DNA of 64,000 nucleotides from Parvibaculum sp049671045 (GCF_049671045.1 NZ_JBATUH010000111.1:10124-74123), one strand, 5' to 3'. Positions 16,831 through 25,898 are shown, counted from the first letter of the stretch. The notes: a model not told the origin generated them from the letters alone. Numbers and translations are program-made.

Positions 16831-18042
16831 GTGATTACCCCAGTTTTGCCGACCTATGCGCGGGCCGATCTCGAATTCGAGAGGGGCGAAGGGCCCTATC
16901 TCTTCACCGCCAAGGGTGAGCGCTATCTCGATTTCGGCGCCGGCATCGCCGTCAATGCGCTCGGCCATGCCCATCCGGCGCTGGTGAAGGCGCTGACCGA
17001 GCAGGCGCAGAAGGTCTGGCACGTCTCCAATATCTACAGGATTCCGGGTCAGGAGAAGCTCGCCCGCAAGCTCGTGGATCTCACCTTCGCCGACACCGTC
17101 TTCTTCACCAATTCCGGCGCCGAGGCGCTCGAATGCGCGATCAAGATGGCGCGGCGCTATCATTACGCGGGCGGCAACCCCGAGCGGAACGAACTCATCA
17201 CCTTCGAGGGCGCCTTCCACGGCCGCACGCTCGCCACCATCTCGGCGGGCGGCAACAGGAAATATATGGAAGGCTTCGGCCCCGACATGCCGGGCTTCCA
17301 GCACCTGCCTTTCGGCGACATGAAGGCGCTCGAGGCGGCGATCGGCCCGAAGACGGCGGGCATCCTCATCGAGCCGGTTCAGGGCGAGGGCGGCATCCGC
17401 GTCCTTCCGGGCGAGCAGCTGCGGCGCATCCGTGCGCTTTGCGACGAGGCGGGAATCCTTCTCGTGCTCGACGAGGTGCAGACGGGCTTCGGCCGCACGG
17501 GACGGCTCTTCGCCCATGAGCTTTCCGGCGTCACCCCCGACATCATGGCGGTGGCGAAGGCGCTGGGTGGCGGCTTTCCCGTCGGCGCCTGTCTTGCGAC
17601 CGAAGCGGCCGCGCGCGGCATGACGGTCGGCACGCATGGCTCGACCTATGGTGGCAATCCGCTTGCCATGGCCGTGGCGGAGGCCGCCGTCGGCATGATG
17701 GCGGCGCCCGAATTCCTCGCCCATGTGCGCGCCATTGGCCTCAAGCTGCGCCAGAAGCTCGCCATGCTCGCCGACCGCCATCCGGCGATCATCGAGAGCG
17801 TGCGCGGCGAGGCGCTGATGCTCGGCATCAGGACCCATGTGCCCAATACCGATCTCGTTCAGGCGCTGCGCGACGAGCATCTGCTGACGGTCGGCGCGGG
17901 TGACAATGTGGTGCGCCTTCTCCCGCCGCTCATCATCGACGAGAGCCATCTCGACGAGGCGGTGGAAAAGATCGAGCGGGCCTGCACCGTGCTCGAAACG
18001 CAACTTGCAAAGACGGCAACCGCCGCACAGGGGGCCCAATGA
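16831..18042 (+). CDS. argD: Acetylornithine/succinyldiaminopimelate aminotransferase ArgD
   Basis: This class III PLP aminotransferase has 403 residues. It shows GERYLDFGAGIAVNALGHAHP, the phosphate-binding FTNSGAEALECAIKMAR, HGRTLATIS, EPVQGEGGIR, VLDEVQTGFGRTG and the PLP lysine in VAKALGGGFPVGA. It converts N-acetylglutamate semialdehyde and glutamate to N-acetylornithine in arginine synthesis. The start is GTG at 16831 behind AAGGA. The gene overlaps argF by 4 bases (ATGA), so the two are co-translated. The 340-base upstream leader is unusual for the gene. Confidence 0.95.
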   Translation: MITPVLPTYARADLEFERGEGPYLFTAKGERYLDFGAGIAVNALGHAHPALVKALTEQAQKVWHVSNIYRIPGQEKLARKLVDLTFADTVFFTNSGAEALECAIKMARRYHYAGGNPERNELITFEGAFHGRTLATISAGGNRKYMEGFGPDMPGFQHLPFGDMKALEAAIGPKTAGILIEPVQGEGGIRVLPGEQLRRIRALCDEAGILLVLDEVQTGFGRTGRLFAHELSGVTPDIMAVAKALGGGFPVGACLATEAAARGMTVGTHGSTYGGNPLAMAVAEAAVGMMAAPEFLAHVRAIGLKLRQKLAMLADRHPAIIESVRGEALMLGIRTHVPNTDLVQALRDEHLLTVGAGDNVVRLLPPLIIDESHLDEAVEKIERACTVLETQLAKTATAAQGAQ

Positions 18043-18998
18043 GCGCCGCCAGCACGATGGAACGGCTGCAGCCGAGGCACTTTCTCGATCTGAGCGAGGT
18101 CAGGCCCGGCGAAATTCGCGCCATGCTCGACGACGCCACCCGGCGCAAGGCGTCGCGCGAGGGGCGGCCTCATGCGGAGCCCGATGAAGGCAGCCCCCTC
18201 AAGGGCAAGCTCCTCGCCATGATCTTCGAGAAGCCCTCGACCCGCACCCGCGTCTCCTTCGACGTCGCCATGCGCCAGCTCGGCGGCGAGACGCTGCTGC
18301 TCAACGGCAACGACACCCAGCTCGGCCGCGGCGAGACCATCGCCGACACGGCCCGCGTTCTCTCGCGCTATGTCGATGCGATCATGATCCGCACGACCGA
18401 TCACAAGCATCTTCTCGATCTTGCGAAATATGCGAGCGTTCCCGTGATCAACGGGCTCACCGACAAGTCGCACCCCTGCCAGCTCATGGCCGATGTGATG
18501 ACTTTCGAGGAGCACAAGGGGCCAATCAAAGGCCGCCGCATCGCCTGGGTGGGCGACGGCAACAACATGGTCACGTCCTGGATTCACGCGGCGGCCCAGC
18601 TCGAATTCGAGTTGCGCCTCGCCTGCCCGCCCGAGCTTGTGCCCGATGCCGAGGTGCTCGCCTGGGCCGAGGGCAAGGGCGCTAGGATCGTGCTCACCGC
18701 CGATCCTTTCGAGGCGGTGAAGGACGCCGACTGCGTGACCACCGACACCTGGGTGTCGATGGGAACGCCGGCGGAGAAGGCGCGCCATCGCCACAATCTG
18801 CTCGCGCCCTATCAGGTCAATTCCCGCCTCATGGCGGCGGCGAAGAAGGATGCGATCTTCATGCATTGCCTTCCCGCGCATCGCGACGAGGAAATGACGG
18901 CGGAAGTGATCGACGGGCCGCAATCGGTCGTCTGGGATGAAGCGGAAAATCGCCTCCATGCGCAGAAGAGCGTGCTTGCCTGGTGCTTTTCCCGATGA
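18039..18998 (+). CDS. argF: Ornithine carbamoyltransferase
   Basis: This transcarbamylase has 319 residues with the carbamoyl-phosphate site FEKPSTRTRVSFD, the HPCQLMAD motif and the ornithine site FMHCLPAHRDEE. It makes citrulline from ornithine and carbamoyl phosphate. Its ATG overlaps the argD stop codon, and hslO follows after 9 bases, giving a tight argD-argF-hslO-lipoprotein transcript. Confidence 0.96.
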   Translation: MSAASTMERLQPRHFLDLSEVRPGEIRAMLDDATRRKASREGRPHAEPDEGSPLKGKLLAMIFEKPSTRTRVSFDVAMRQLGGETLLLNGNDTQLGRGETIADTARVLSRYVDAIMIRTTDHKHLLDLAKYASVPVINGLTDKSHPCQLMADVMTFEEHKGPIKGRRIAWVGDGNNMVTSWIHAAAQLEFELRLACPPELVPDAEVLAWAEGKGARIVLTADPFEAVKDADCVTTDTWVSMGTPAEKARHRHNLLAPYQVNSRLMAAAKKDAIFMHCLPAHRDEEMTAEVIDGPQSVVWDEAENRLHAQKSVLAWCFSR

Positions 18999-19007
18999 GT
19001 ACCTCTC

Positions 19008-20009
19008 ATGAGTGACACGGAGCCGCGCTCCCTGACCGGCCATTTTGAAATCGGCGCCGACGATCTCGTTCAGCCCTTCCAGATCGAGGGGCTGGGCATT
19101 CGCGGCCGCGTCGTGCGCCTCGGGCCGCTGGTCGATCGCGTGTTGACGCGCCATGCCTATCCCGAGCCCGTTTCGCGCCTTCTCGGCGAGGCGATCGCGC
19201 TCACCGCGATGATCGGCTCGGCGCTGAAATTCAAGGGACGCTTCACGCTCCAGACGCAGGGCAAGGGCCCCGTCCGCATGCTCGTCGCGGATTACGAGAC
19301 GGGCGAGGAGGGCGGTGCGGGCCATGTACGCGGTTATGCGCAACTGGACGACGAGCGCCTCGCCGCCAACCTCGCTGACGGTCGCGTTTCTACGGCGGAC
19401 CTGCTCGGCGAAGGCTATCTCGCCATGACGATCGATCAGGGCGAGGACATGGAGCGCTATCAGGGCATCGTCGCGCTCGACACCGAAGGGCTTTCCCACG
19501 CGGCGCATGAGTATTTCGCGAGCTCCGAGCAGGTGGCGACGCGCATCCGGCTCGCCGCCGGGCCGCTCTACCGGCGCGATGCGTCCGGCCATGCGGCGAC
19601 CTCGTGGCGCGCAGGCGCGATCATGATCCAGCACATTGCGCGCGATGGCGGCCTGACCGGGCATCGCGAGGCCGAGGACCAGAGCCCGCTGAGCGACGAG
19701 GAAGAGAACTGGAACCGCGCCTCGATCCTGATCGACACGGTCGAGGATCACGAGCTTCTCGATCCGGAGCTTGCGCCGACCCGGCTTCTCTACCGCCTCT
19801 TCCATGAGGATGGCGTTCGCGCCTACGATCCCGCCGACATTTCCTTTGGCTGCCGCTGCTCGCGCGAGCGCATGGGTTCGGTCATCCGTTCCTTCGGACG
19901 CGATGAACTCGAGGAACTGGCGACCGAAGGGGTCATCGAGGCGACGTGCGAATTCTGCAGCGAGGTCTACCGCTTTGCGGCCGACGAACTGAAGGAGGGA
20001 CTGGAATGA
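19008..20009 (+). CDS. hslO: Redox-regulated molecular chaperone Hsp33
   Basis: This 333-residue protein has the N-terminal Hsp33 substrate-binding domain and a C-terminal zinc redox switch. The zinc-binding cysteines are in FGCRCSRERMG and ATCEFCSEVYRF (CxC then CxxC), the standard four ligands. Oxidative unfolding of that domain activates the holdase. A D/E-rich segment (AEDQSPLSDEEENWNRA) makes the middle part longer than in E. coli, as is common in alphaproteobacteria. It is the third gene of the arginine operon, an arrangement often seen in this class. Confidence 0.95.
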   Translation: MSDTEPRSLTGHFEIGADDLVQPFQIEGLGIRGRVVRLGPLVDRVLTRHAYPEPVSRLLGEAIALTAMIGSALKFKGRFTLQTQGKGPVRMLVADYETGEEGGAGHVRGYAQLDDERLAANLADGRVSTADLLGEGYLAMTIDQGEDMERYQGIVALDTEGLSHAAHEYFASSEQVATRIRLAAGPLYRRDASGHAATSWRAGAIMIQHIARDGGLTGHREAEDQSPLSDEEENWNRASILIDTVEDHELLDPELAPTRLLYRLFHEDGVRAYDPADISFGCRCSRERMGSVIRSFGRDELEELATEGVIEATCEFCSEVYRFAADELKEGLE

Positions 20010-20620
20010 TCTGGCGAGTGTCGATGCGCGGTGTTGCGGCCGCTATGCTTGTCGCTTCGGCGGCGCTGCTTGGCGCCTGCGCGAACGAACCGGCGCCGGC
20101 GCCCAAGGCCGATATCGGCTTCGTCGGCAAACCGGTCAAGCTCTCCGTCTCCTCGGTCGCTGTCGACGACCGCTACAACCCGCCCGGCCGCGCGCCGAAT
20201 GTGGAACAGCTTCATGCGGTAACGCCCGCCGGTATCGCTCATCGCTGGGCCGATACGCGCCTCGTCGCCGTCGGCCAGCGCGGCATCGCGACGCTGACCA
20301 TCCTCGATGGTAGCGTGGTCGAGACGAAGCTTCCGGTCAAAGGCGGCGTCGAGGGCTTCTTCGGCGATCAGGTTGACACGAAACTGACGGCGACGCTCAA
20401 GGCGAAGCTCAGCGTGGCGATCCAGGGCGACCAGCCGGGCAATTATGCGAACTACTCGGCGAATGTCGTTGCGACGGGCGAGAAGACGATCCTCCAGAGC
20501 GCCAATCTCAACGACCGCGATCGCGCCTATTTCGAGCTGATGAACATCATCGCGCAGAAATTCGACACGGCGCTCACCGCCGAGATCAATCGCACCATGT
20601 CGCCGGTGCTCGTGCCCTGA
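20006..20620 (+). CDS. Putative lipoprotein of unknown function
   Basis: The 204-residue protein has a lipoprotein signal peptide: basic start, hydrophobic core and lipobox LLGAC with Cys25. The mature part is an Asn/Ala-rich soluble domain. I do not recognise the family, although the LTATLKAKLSVAIQ segment and the C-terminal helix look like periplasmic assembly lipoproteins. Its ATG overlaps the hslO stop and has a GAAGGAGGG ribosome-binding site, so it is the last gene of the argD operon. Its stop codon lies in the loop of a 7-base hairpin (20611-20628). Confidence 0.85.
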   Translation: MIWRVSMRGVAAAMLVASAALLGACANEPAPAPKADIGFVGKPVKLSVSSVAVDDRYNPPGRAPNVEQLHAVTPAGIAHRWADTRLVAVGQRGIATLTILDGSVVETKLPVKGGVEGFFGDQVDTKLTATLKAKLSVAIQGDQPGNYANYSANVVATGEKTILQSANLNDRDRAYFELMNIIAQKFDTALTAEINRTMSPVLVP

Positions 20621-20628
20621 CGGGCACG
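20611..20628. terminator. Hairpin between convergent lipoprotein gene and argE
   Basis: CGTGCCC and GGGCACG pair perfectly around TGAC, which contains the lipoprotein stop codon. There is no T-tract, so it may be a Rho-type or processing end rather than an intrinsic terminator. Confidence 0.4.
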
Positions 20629-20651
20629 CTCGCGGGCGCCTCTATCCGCCC

Positions 20652-21821
20652 CTATGCGCCCCCGGCAAATTCGGCGAGCCGCATCATGAAGCGGTCGCAC
20701 TCGGCGAGTTGCGAAAGCTCGATGAATTCGTCGGGCTTGTGCGCCTGGTCGATCGAGCCGGGGCCGCAGACGACGGTTGGAACATCGGCAAGCTGAAAGA
20801 GCCCGGCCTCCGTGTTGTAGGAGACGGCCTCGGCCGAATTGCATTGCGCAAGCTTCATCACCAGCGTTTCGGCGGGCGAGCCTTCCTCGGGCGCCAGCCC
20901 CGGCGAGCGGGCGCGCACCGACGTTTCGATGCTTGCCTTCGGATAGACGGCCTTCATGCGCGGCAGCACCTCTCGCTCGGCGAAGGCCATGAAGCGCGTG
21001 ATGATCTCCTCCGGGTCGAGATCGGGAAGAGGCCGGCACTCCCATGCGAAGGTGCAGGAGCGGGGAACGATATTGACCGCGCTGCCGCCCTTGATGGTGC
21101 CGACGCTGATCGTCGTATAGGGCGGACGGAAGCGGCCTGTCGCATCGCCCCTTTCGCGCATCTCCTCCGCGAGCTTCATGAGATAGGTGATGAGTTCCGC
21201 CGCGTACTGGATGGCGCTCACGCCCTGATGGGTCTGGCTCGAATGGAATTCGAGGCCCGTCACCTTCGTCACATAGGACTGGATGCCCTTATGCGCGTTG
21301 ACGACCTTCATGCTCGAAGGCTCGCCGACGATCACGACCTGCGGCTTCGGCAGTGTGCGGATGACCGCGTCGATCATCGGCCTGACGCCGAGACAGCCGA
21401 CCTCCTCGTCATAGGAAAGCGCGAGGTGAACGGGGATCTGCGGCCCGCGCGCCAGAAATTCCGGCACATGGGCGAGCGCCGAGGCGATGAAGCCCTTCAT
21501 GTCGCTCGTGCCGCGCCCGATGAGTCTGCCCTCGCGCTCGACAATGGCGAAGGGATCGCTCGTCCAGTCCTGCCCGTCTATGGGCACGACATCGGTGTGG
21601 CCCGAAAGCACGATGCCGCCCGCCCGGTCGGCCGGGCCGATCGTCGCGAAGAGATTGGCCTTGGTGTCGTCCTCATTGGCGATGAGCCGGCAGGATACGC
21701 CATGAGCCGAAAGATAGGTCTCGACGAAGGCGATGAGTTCGAGATTGGAATTGCGGCTCGTCGTGTCGAAGCCGACGAGCCTTTCGAGCATCTCGCGCGT
21801 GCTGAGGCGTTTGGCGGGCAT
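20652..21821 (-). CDS. argE: Acetylornithine deacetylase
   Basis: This M20-family metalloamidase has 389 residues. The metal ligands are visible in SGHTDVVP (His and catalytic Asp), RGTSDMKGF, DEEVGCLG, VGEPSSM and the C-terminal GPGSIDQAHKPDEF. It removes acetyl from N-acetylornithine to give ornithine, the substrate of ArgF encoded convergently next door. A perfect 10-base inverted repeat lies directly 5' of the start codon and could cover the ribosome-binding site. Confidence 0.94.
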   Translation of the reverse strand: MPAKRLSTREMLERLVGFDTTSRNSNLELIAFVETYLSAHGVSCRLIANEDDTKANLFATIGPADRAGGIVLSGHTDVVPIDGQDWTSDPFAIVEREGRLIGRGTSDMKGFIASALAHVPEFLARGPQIPVHLALSYDEEVGCLGVRPMIDAVIRTLPKPQVVIVGEPSSMKVVNAHKGIQSYVTKVTGLEFHSSQTHQGVSAIQYAAELITYLMKLAEEMRERGDATGRFRPPYTTISVGTIKGGSAVNIVPRSCTFAWECRPLPDLDPEEIITRFMAFAEREVLPRMKAVYPKASIETSVRARSPGLAPEEGSPAETLVMKLAQCNSAEAVSYNTEAGLFQLADVPTVVCGPGSIDQAHKPDEFIELSQLAECDRFMMRLAEFAGGA

Positions 21822-21849
21822 TGGGCATCCTCTGCTTAAGGATGCCCAA
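21821..21849 (-). promoter_or_regulatory. Perfect inverted repeat abutting the argE start codon
   Basis: TTGGGCATCC (21821-21830) and GGATGCCCAA (21840-21849) are exact complements separated by 9 bases. On the argE transcript the 3' arm runs into the ATG, and the purine-rich AGAGGA that would act as Shine-Dalgarno lies at the loop/arm boundary. It could be an RNA hairpin limiting translation or a protein operator. Confidence 0.6.
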
Positions 21850-21859
21850 CATAGCCTGC

Positions 21860-21877
21860 CTCCCCCTTGAGGGGGAG
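21860..21877 (-). terminator. Hairpin after the fatty acyl reductase gene
   Basis: CTCCCCC and GGGGGAG pair around TTGA, 14 bases after the stop codon of the gene ending at 21891. No T-tract is seen. Confidence 0.4.
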
Positions 21878-21890
21878 AGCCGAACGAACG

Positions 21891-23882
21891 CTACCAGTGA
21901 AGGCCGCGGGTGAGCGCCGCGAGCGCCACCGCCTCGTTCGAGGCCTGCGCCTCGCTAGGCGCCGGCTTCTCGCCCTTTGCCGCCGCTGAATCCGGGAAGA
22001 GGCGGAACGTAGTGTTGAAAAGGATATTGGTGATGTTGGGAGCAAGCGCCCACAGCACCTCGCCGAACGTGCCGAGGCGCGTCGCGATCCGCTTCGGCCG
22101 TTCGATGATCCCTTCGCAGATGAGATCGGCGGCATCGTCGGGTGCCAGCGTCGGCACGCTGTCATAGATCTTGGTCGGCGCGATCATCGGCGTCTTCACC
22201 AGCGGCATGTAGATATTGGTGAAGGCGATATTGTTGTGATGGAACTCGGGCTGGGCGCAGCGGGCAAAGGCGCCGAGCGCCGCCTTGGACGCGACATAGG
22301 CCGAGAAGCGCGGCTGGTTCACCTGCACGCCGATGGAGAGAATGTTGATGATCTGGCCGCGGTTGCGCTCCACCATCGAGGGCAGGAAGCCCATGATGAG
22401 CCTGAGTGCGCCGAAATAATTGAGCTGCATCGTGCGCTCGAAATCGTGGAAGCGATCATAGGAGAGATGTACGGAGCGGCGGATCGAGCGGCCCGCATTG
22501 TTGACGAGAATGTCGACACCGCCATGATCCTTCAGCACCTGCTGCACGAGCCTGTCGCTGGAGGCCATGTCGGCGATGTCGGCGCTGTAGGTATGCGCCT
22601 CGCCGCCGGCGGCCTCGATCTCGGCCTTCGTCGCGGCGAGTTTTTCGACATCGCGCGCGACGATGAGCACCCGGCCGCCCGCCGCCGCGACCTTGAGCGC
22701 TGTTGCATGTCCGATGCCCGACGAGGCGCCGGTGATGAGCACGGTCTTCCCTCTGACCGCGCCCGAGAGCGAGCGGTCGCGGAAGAGATCGGGATCGAGG
22801 TTGCGCTCCCAGTAATCCCAGAGAAATCCCGCATAGGATTCGAGTGGCGGGCAGGTGATGCCGGAGCCCTTGAGCGCCTTTTCCGCATCGCGGGCGTCGA
22901 AGCGCGTCGGGTAGTTGAAGAATTTGAGCGTCGCACGCGGGATGCCGAGATCGCCGAGAACGCTTTCGATGATCGACTTCACCGGCGGCAGCCGCATCAG
23001 GCTGTCGCGGAGGCCCTTCGGAATGAAGGCGAACATGCGCGCATCGACGCGCACCGTGAATTGCGGCGCGTTCGCCGCCCGCGCGAACATGTTGAGCACT
23101 TGGCCGACGCGCAGATGCTCCGGGTTGGTGAGGTGGAATGTGTGCCCGTCGAGCTTCGGCTTGTGCGCGATGTGATCGAGCGCCCGGGTCACGAAATCGA
23201 CCGGCACGATGTTGATGTAGCCACCTTCGATGCCGACGAGCGGAACCCAGGGCGGCAGCATGCGGCGCAGTTTCTTGAGCATGCGGAAGAAGACGTAAGG
23301 CCCGTCGATCTTGTCGATCTCGCCTGTCTTCGAATGCCCGACCACGATGCCGGGCCGGTAGATGCGCCAGGGCATCTTCGCCTCGTTGCGCACCACGGCT
23401 TCGGAGGCATGCTTGGTCGAGAAATAGGGATGCCTGCCGTTCTCCCATTCCTCGAACATGTCCTCGCGCCACCAGCCGGAAAAGAGCCCTGCCGCCGCGA
23501 TCGAGCTGACATGATGGAAGCATTTGGCGCCGACCGCCTCGGCGAGTTCGAGCGCGTGCCGCGTGCCGTCCACATTGGCGGCCATCTGCGCGGCTTCGTC
23601 CTCATTGGCAATGTCGTAGATCGCGGCGAGATGGAAGACGTGATCGACCTTGCCCTTGAGCTTCGCGATCTCGGCAGGGGCGACGCCCATGCGCTTCTTC
23701 TCGATGTCGCCGGTCACGGCGACGACGCGCGCGGCCTCGGCCCCCCAGCGCTCGCTCAGGCGCTTCAGCTTTTCCTTCGAGCCCGGCCGCACAAGCACAT
23801 AGATCGTGCCCTTGCGTTTCACGAGTTCGTCGATGAGGTGACGGCCGAGAAAGCCCGTCCCCCCGGTCACAAGATAGTTCAT
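21891..23882 (-). CDS. Two-domain fatty acyl-CoA/ACP reductase (Marinobacter FAR-like SDR fusion)
   Basis: The 663-residue protein is made of two Rossmann domains. The N-terminal extended-SDR domain starts MNYLVTGGTGFLGRHL (nucleotide loop residues 7-13), with HVSSIAA and YFSTK (Tyr153, Lys157). The C-terminal classical SDR has TGASSGIG (385-391), NNAG and YVASK (Tyr529, Lys533). Both catalytic sets are intact. Architecture, length and the VLVRPGSKEKLKRLSERWGA start match the bacterial fatty acyl reductases that make fatty alcohols from acyl-CoA for wax esters; an older annotation would be just SDR. The ATG at 23882 has a GGGGAGGAG site. No wax synthase is seen in this window. Confidence 0.85.
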   Translation of the reverse strand: MNYLVTGGTGFLGRHLIDELVKRKGTIYVLVRPGSKEKLKRLSERWGAEAARVVAVTGDIEKKRMGVAPAEIAKLKGKVDHVFHLAAIYDIANEDEAAQMAANVDGTRHALELAEAVGAKCFHHVSSIAAAGLFSGWWREDMFEEWENGRHPYFSTKHASEAVVRNEAKMPWRIYRPGIVVGHSKTGEIDKIDGPYVFFRMLKKLRRMLPPWVPLVGIEGGYINIVPVDFVTRALDHIAHKPKLDGHTFHLTNPEHLRVGQVLNMFARAANAPQFTVRVDARMFAFIPKGLRDSLMRLPPVKSIIESVLGDLGIPRATLKFFNYPTRFDARDAEKALKGSGITCPPLESYAGFLWDYWERNLDPDLFRDRSLSGAVRGKTVLITGASSGIGHATALKVAAAGGRVLIVARDVEKLAATKAEIEAAGGEAHTYSADIADMASSDRLVQQVLKDHGGVDILVNNAGRSIRRSVHLSYDRFHDFERTMQLNYFGALRLIMGFLPSMVERNRGQIINILSIGVQVNQPRFSAYVASKAALGAFARCAQPEFHHNNIAFTNIYMPLVKTPMIAPTKIYDSVPTLAPDDAADLICEGIIERPKRIATRLGTFGEVLWALAPNITNILFNTTFRLFPDSAAAKGEKPAPSEAQASNEAVALAALTRGLHW

Positions 23883-24032
23883 GGCTCCTCCCCTCGCCGG
23901 ACCCTGGCGGTCCCGGGCGTTTTCTGCGGGGGGACGAAGCCCGGCCCATGAGACGGGAGGCCCCCCGCCTCCCGCAGTCATGCTACGCGAGATCGGGGAA
24001 AAAACGCCAGTTTGGTGAAGGGGGACGCTACG

Positions 24033-24425
24033 TCAGTTCGGCAGGGCCGTCACATGCGGGCAGTCGAGCGAGAAGGCCGGAATGTCGACGATGAAGGTTT
24101 CGCCCCTGTCCGTTTCCATCTGGTAGTTGCCGAACATGATGCCGAAGGGCGTCGCGAGGGGGGTGCCGCTCGTATATTCGAAGCGCTCGCCCGGCTTCAG
24201 CACGGGCTGCTCGCCGACGACGCCGGGACCACGCACTTCATGCACATGGCCGCTCGCATCGGTGATCTTCCAGTAGCGCGAGCGAAGCTGCACGGTCTTC
24301 TCGCCCCGGTTCTCGATCACGACGTGATAGGCCCAGACATAATAGTCCTGGTCGGGCTCGGACTGATCCTCGAGATAGGTCGGCTCGACCTTGATGTGGA
24401 TGGAGTTGGTCTGGGAACTGTACAT
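24033..24425 (-). CDS. apaG: Co2+/Mg2+ efflux protein ApaG
   Basis: This 130-residue fibronectin-III-like protein is of the usual ApaG length when started at ATG 24425 behind AAGGACAG. Family motifs are YYVWAYHVVIENRGEKTVQLRSRYW, GPGVVGEQPVLKPGERFEYTSG and FGIMFGNYQM. The molecular role is still poorly defined; the Co2+/Mg2+ name comes from Salmonella CorD genetics. It stands alone, downstream of metZ on the same strand after about 200 bases. Confidence 0.93.
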   Translation of the reverse strand: MYSSQTNSIHIKVEPTYLEDQSEPDQDYYVWAYHVVIENRGEKTVQLRSRYWKITDASGHVHEVRGPGVVGEQPVLKPGERFEYTSGTPLATPFGIMFGNYQMETDRGETFIVDIPAFSLDCPHVTALPN

Positions 24426-24626
24426 CGTGCTGTCCTTGCGCGAATGCATCATCCGCTGACGTTGAGTGAAGGCGACCTTGCGGGCGCTGCAGGAGATGCG
24501 GCCTCTACTTGCGAAAACCTGCACTCGCCCGCCAGGGGGCCTCCGATCGTTCACATTAAAGACAATCCGCTAAGGTTGCATTAACGCCGTGTGTCCGGGC
24601 GTCAGCATCGCGCAAGGGCGGGGATC

Positions 24627-25805
24627 TCAGATCCCCGCCAGCGCCGCGTCGAGGTCCTCCATCAGGTCCTGCGGATCTTCGAGCCCGATGGAAAGCCGCA
24701 ACATGCCCTCGCTGATGCCGCTTGCCGCCCGCTGCTCGGGCGTGAGGCGCTGATGCGTGGTCGTCGCAGGGTGGGTGATGAGGCTTTTGGCGTCGCCGAG
24801 ATTGTTTGAAATCTTGATGATTTCGAGCGCATTGGCGAAGCGGAAAGCGCCTTCCTTTCCGCCCTTCACGTCGAAGGCCATGACGTTGCCGCCCATCTCC
24901 ATCTGGCTCATGGCTAGCTCGTGCTGCGGATGGCTCTTGAGCGCGGGATGGAGAACGCGCGTGACCTTGGGATGGTCTTCGAGAAAGCGGGCAACCGCCT
25001 CGCCGTTGCGCGCATGTTCGCGCACACGCAGATCGAGCGTCTCGAGGCTCTTGAGCATCACCCAGGCATTGAAGGGGCTGATCGCGGGGCCCGTCTGGCG
25101 CAGGAAATTGGCCAGATGGTCGGCGATCCATTGCTTCGACGACAGCACCACGCCGCCGAGGCAGCGACCCTGTCCGTCAATATGCTTGGTCGCCGAATAG
25201 ACGACGATATCGGCGCCGAGTTCGAGCGGCCGCTGCAGAATGGGCGTCGCGAACACATTGTCCACGATGAGCAATGCGCCGGCCGCATGCGCGATCTCGG
25301 CGACGGCCCTGATGTCGATCACTTCGAGCGTCGGATTGGAGGGCGATTCGAGGAAGACGATCCGCGTATTGGGCCTGATCGCCTTCTTCCACTGGTCGAG
25401 ATCGCGCCCGTCGACGAGCGTGGAGGAAATGCCGAAGCGTGGCGCCAGCGTCTCGACAATGAAGCGGCAGGAGCCGAAAACCGCCTGCGACGAAAGGATG
25501 TGATCGCCCGCCTTCAGCGAACAGAGGATCGCCGCGGTGACGGCCGCCATGCCGCTCGCGGTTGCGCGCGCATCCTCCGCCCCTTCCAGCAGCGCCATGC
25601 GTTCCTCGAACATGCGGACCGTCGGGTTCGCAAAGCGGCTATAGATGAAGCCCGGCTCCTCGCCGGTGAAGCGTTTCTCTGCCGCTTCCATGGATTCATA
25701 GGTGTAGCCGGAGGTGAGGAAGAGCGCTTCGCTGGTCTCGCCGAACTGGCTCCTGCGCGCACCGCCATGAACGAGGGCGGTACGGGGACGATAGGATTTG
25801 GTCAT
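24627..25805 (-). CDS. metZ: O-succinylhomoserine sulfhydrylase
   Basis: This Cys/Met-metabolism PLP enzyme has 392 residues. It contains RTALVHGGARRSQFGETSEAL, the TSGYTYES segment, YSRFANPTVRMFEERMA and the PLP lysine in YSATKHIDGQGRCLGG. The RRSQFGETSEALFLTSGY start is typical of MetZ rather than MetB or MetC. It makes homocysteine directly from O-succinylhomoserine and sulfide. The ATG at 25805 is used; the 100 bases upstream are a terminator/antiterminator and a SAM-II riboswitch, which matches its role in methionine synthesis. Confidence 0.93.
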   Translation of the reverse strand: MTKSYRPRTALVHGGARRSQFGETSEALFLTSGYTYESMEAAEKRFTGEEPGFIYSRFANPTVRMFEERMALLEGAEDARATASGMAAVTAAILCSLKAGDHILSSQAVFGSCRFIVETLAPRFGISSTLVDGRDLDQWKKAIRPNTRIVFLESPSNPTLEVIDIRAVAEIAHAAGALLIVDNVFATPILQRPLELGADIVVYSATKHIDGQGRCLGGVVLSSKQWIADHLANFLRQTGPAISPFNAWVMLKSLETLDLRVREHARNGEAVARFLEDHPKVTRVLHPALKSHPQHELAMSQMEMGGNVMAFDVKGGKEGAFRFANALEIIKISNNLGDAKSLITHPATTTHQRLTPEQRAASGISEGMLRLSIGLEDPQDLMEDLDAALAGI

Positions 25806-25854
25806 GATGACTTGCCTGCCTGAATGTCGGCCGGCCCGAGGGTCGCCGGAAACG

Positions 25855-25898
25855 AAAAACCCGACCGGCAGGTGGTCGGGGCTTCGCAAAACCCGACC
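25855..25898 (-). terminator. Attenuator: terminator with competing antiterminator in the metZ leader
   Basis: On the minus strand CCCGACC (25880-25874) pairs with GGTCGGG (25866-25860), followed by a T-tract at 25859-25855: an intrinsic terminator. The same CCCGACC can instead pair with an upstream GGTCGGG (25898-25892), which lies directly after the riboswitch. The two pairings exclude each other. Confidence 0.8.

Noticed and set aside
16426..19805. Very long minus-strand frames opposite argD, argF and hslO
   Set aside because: The opposite-strand products are well-known enzymes with all catalytic motifs; the minus-strand frames are composition artefacts.
22236..23951. 571-codon plus-strand frame opposite the fatty acyl reductase
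   Set aside because: It lies wholly antisense to a recognised two-domain enzyme and shows no conserved motif.
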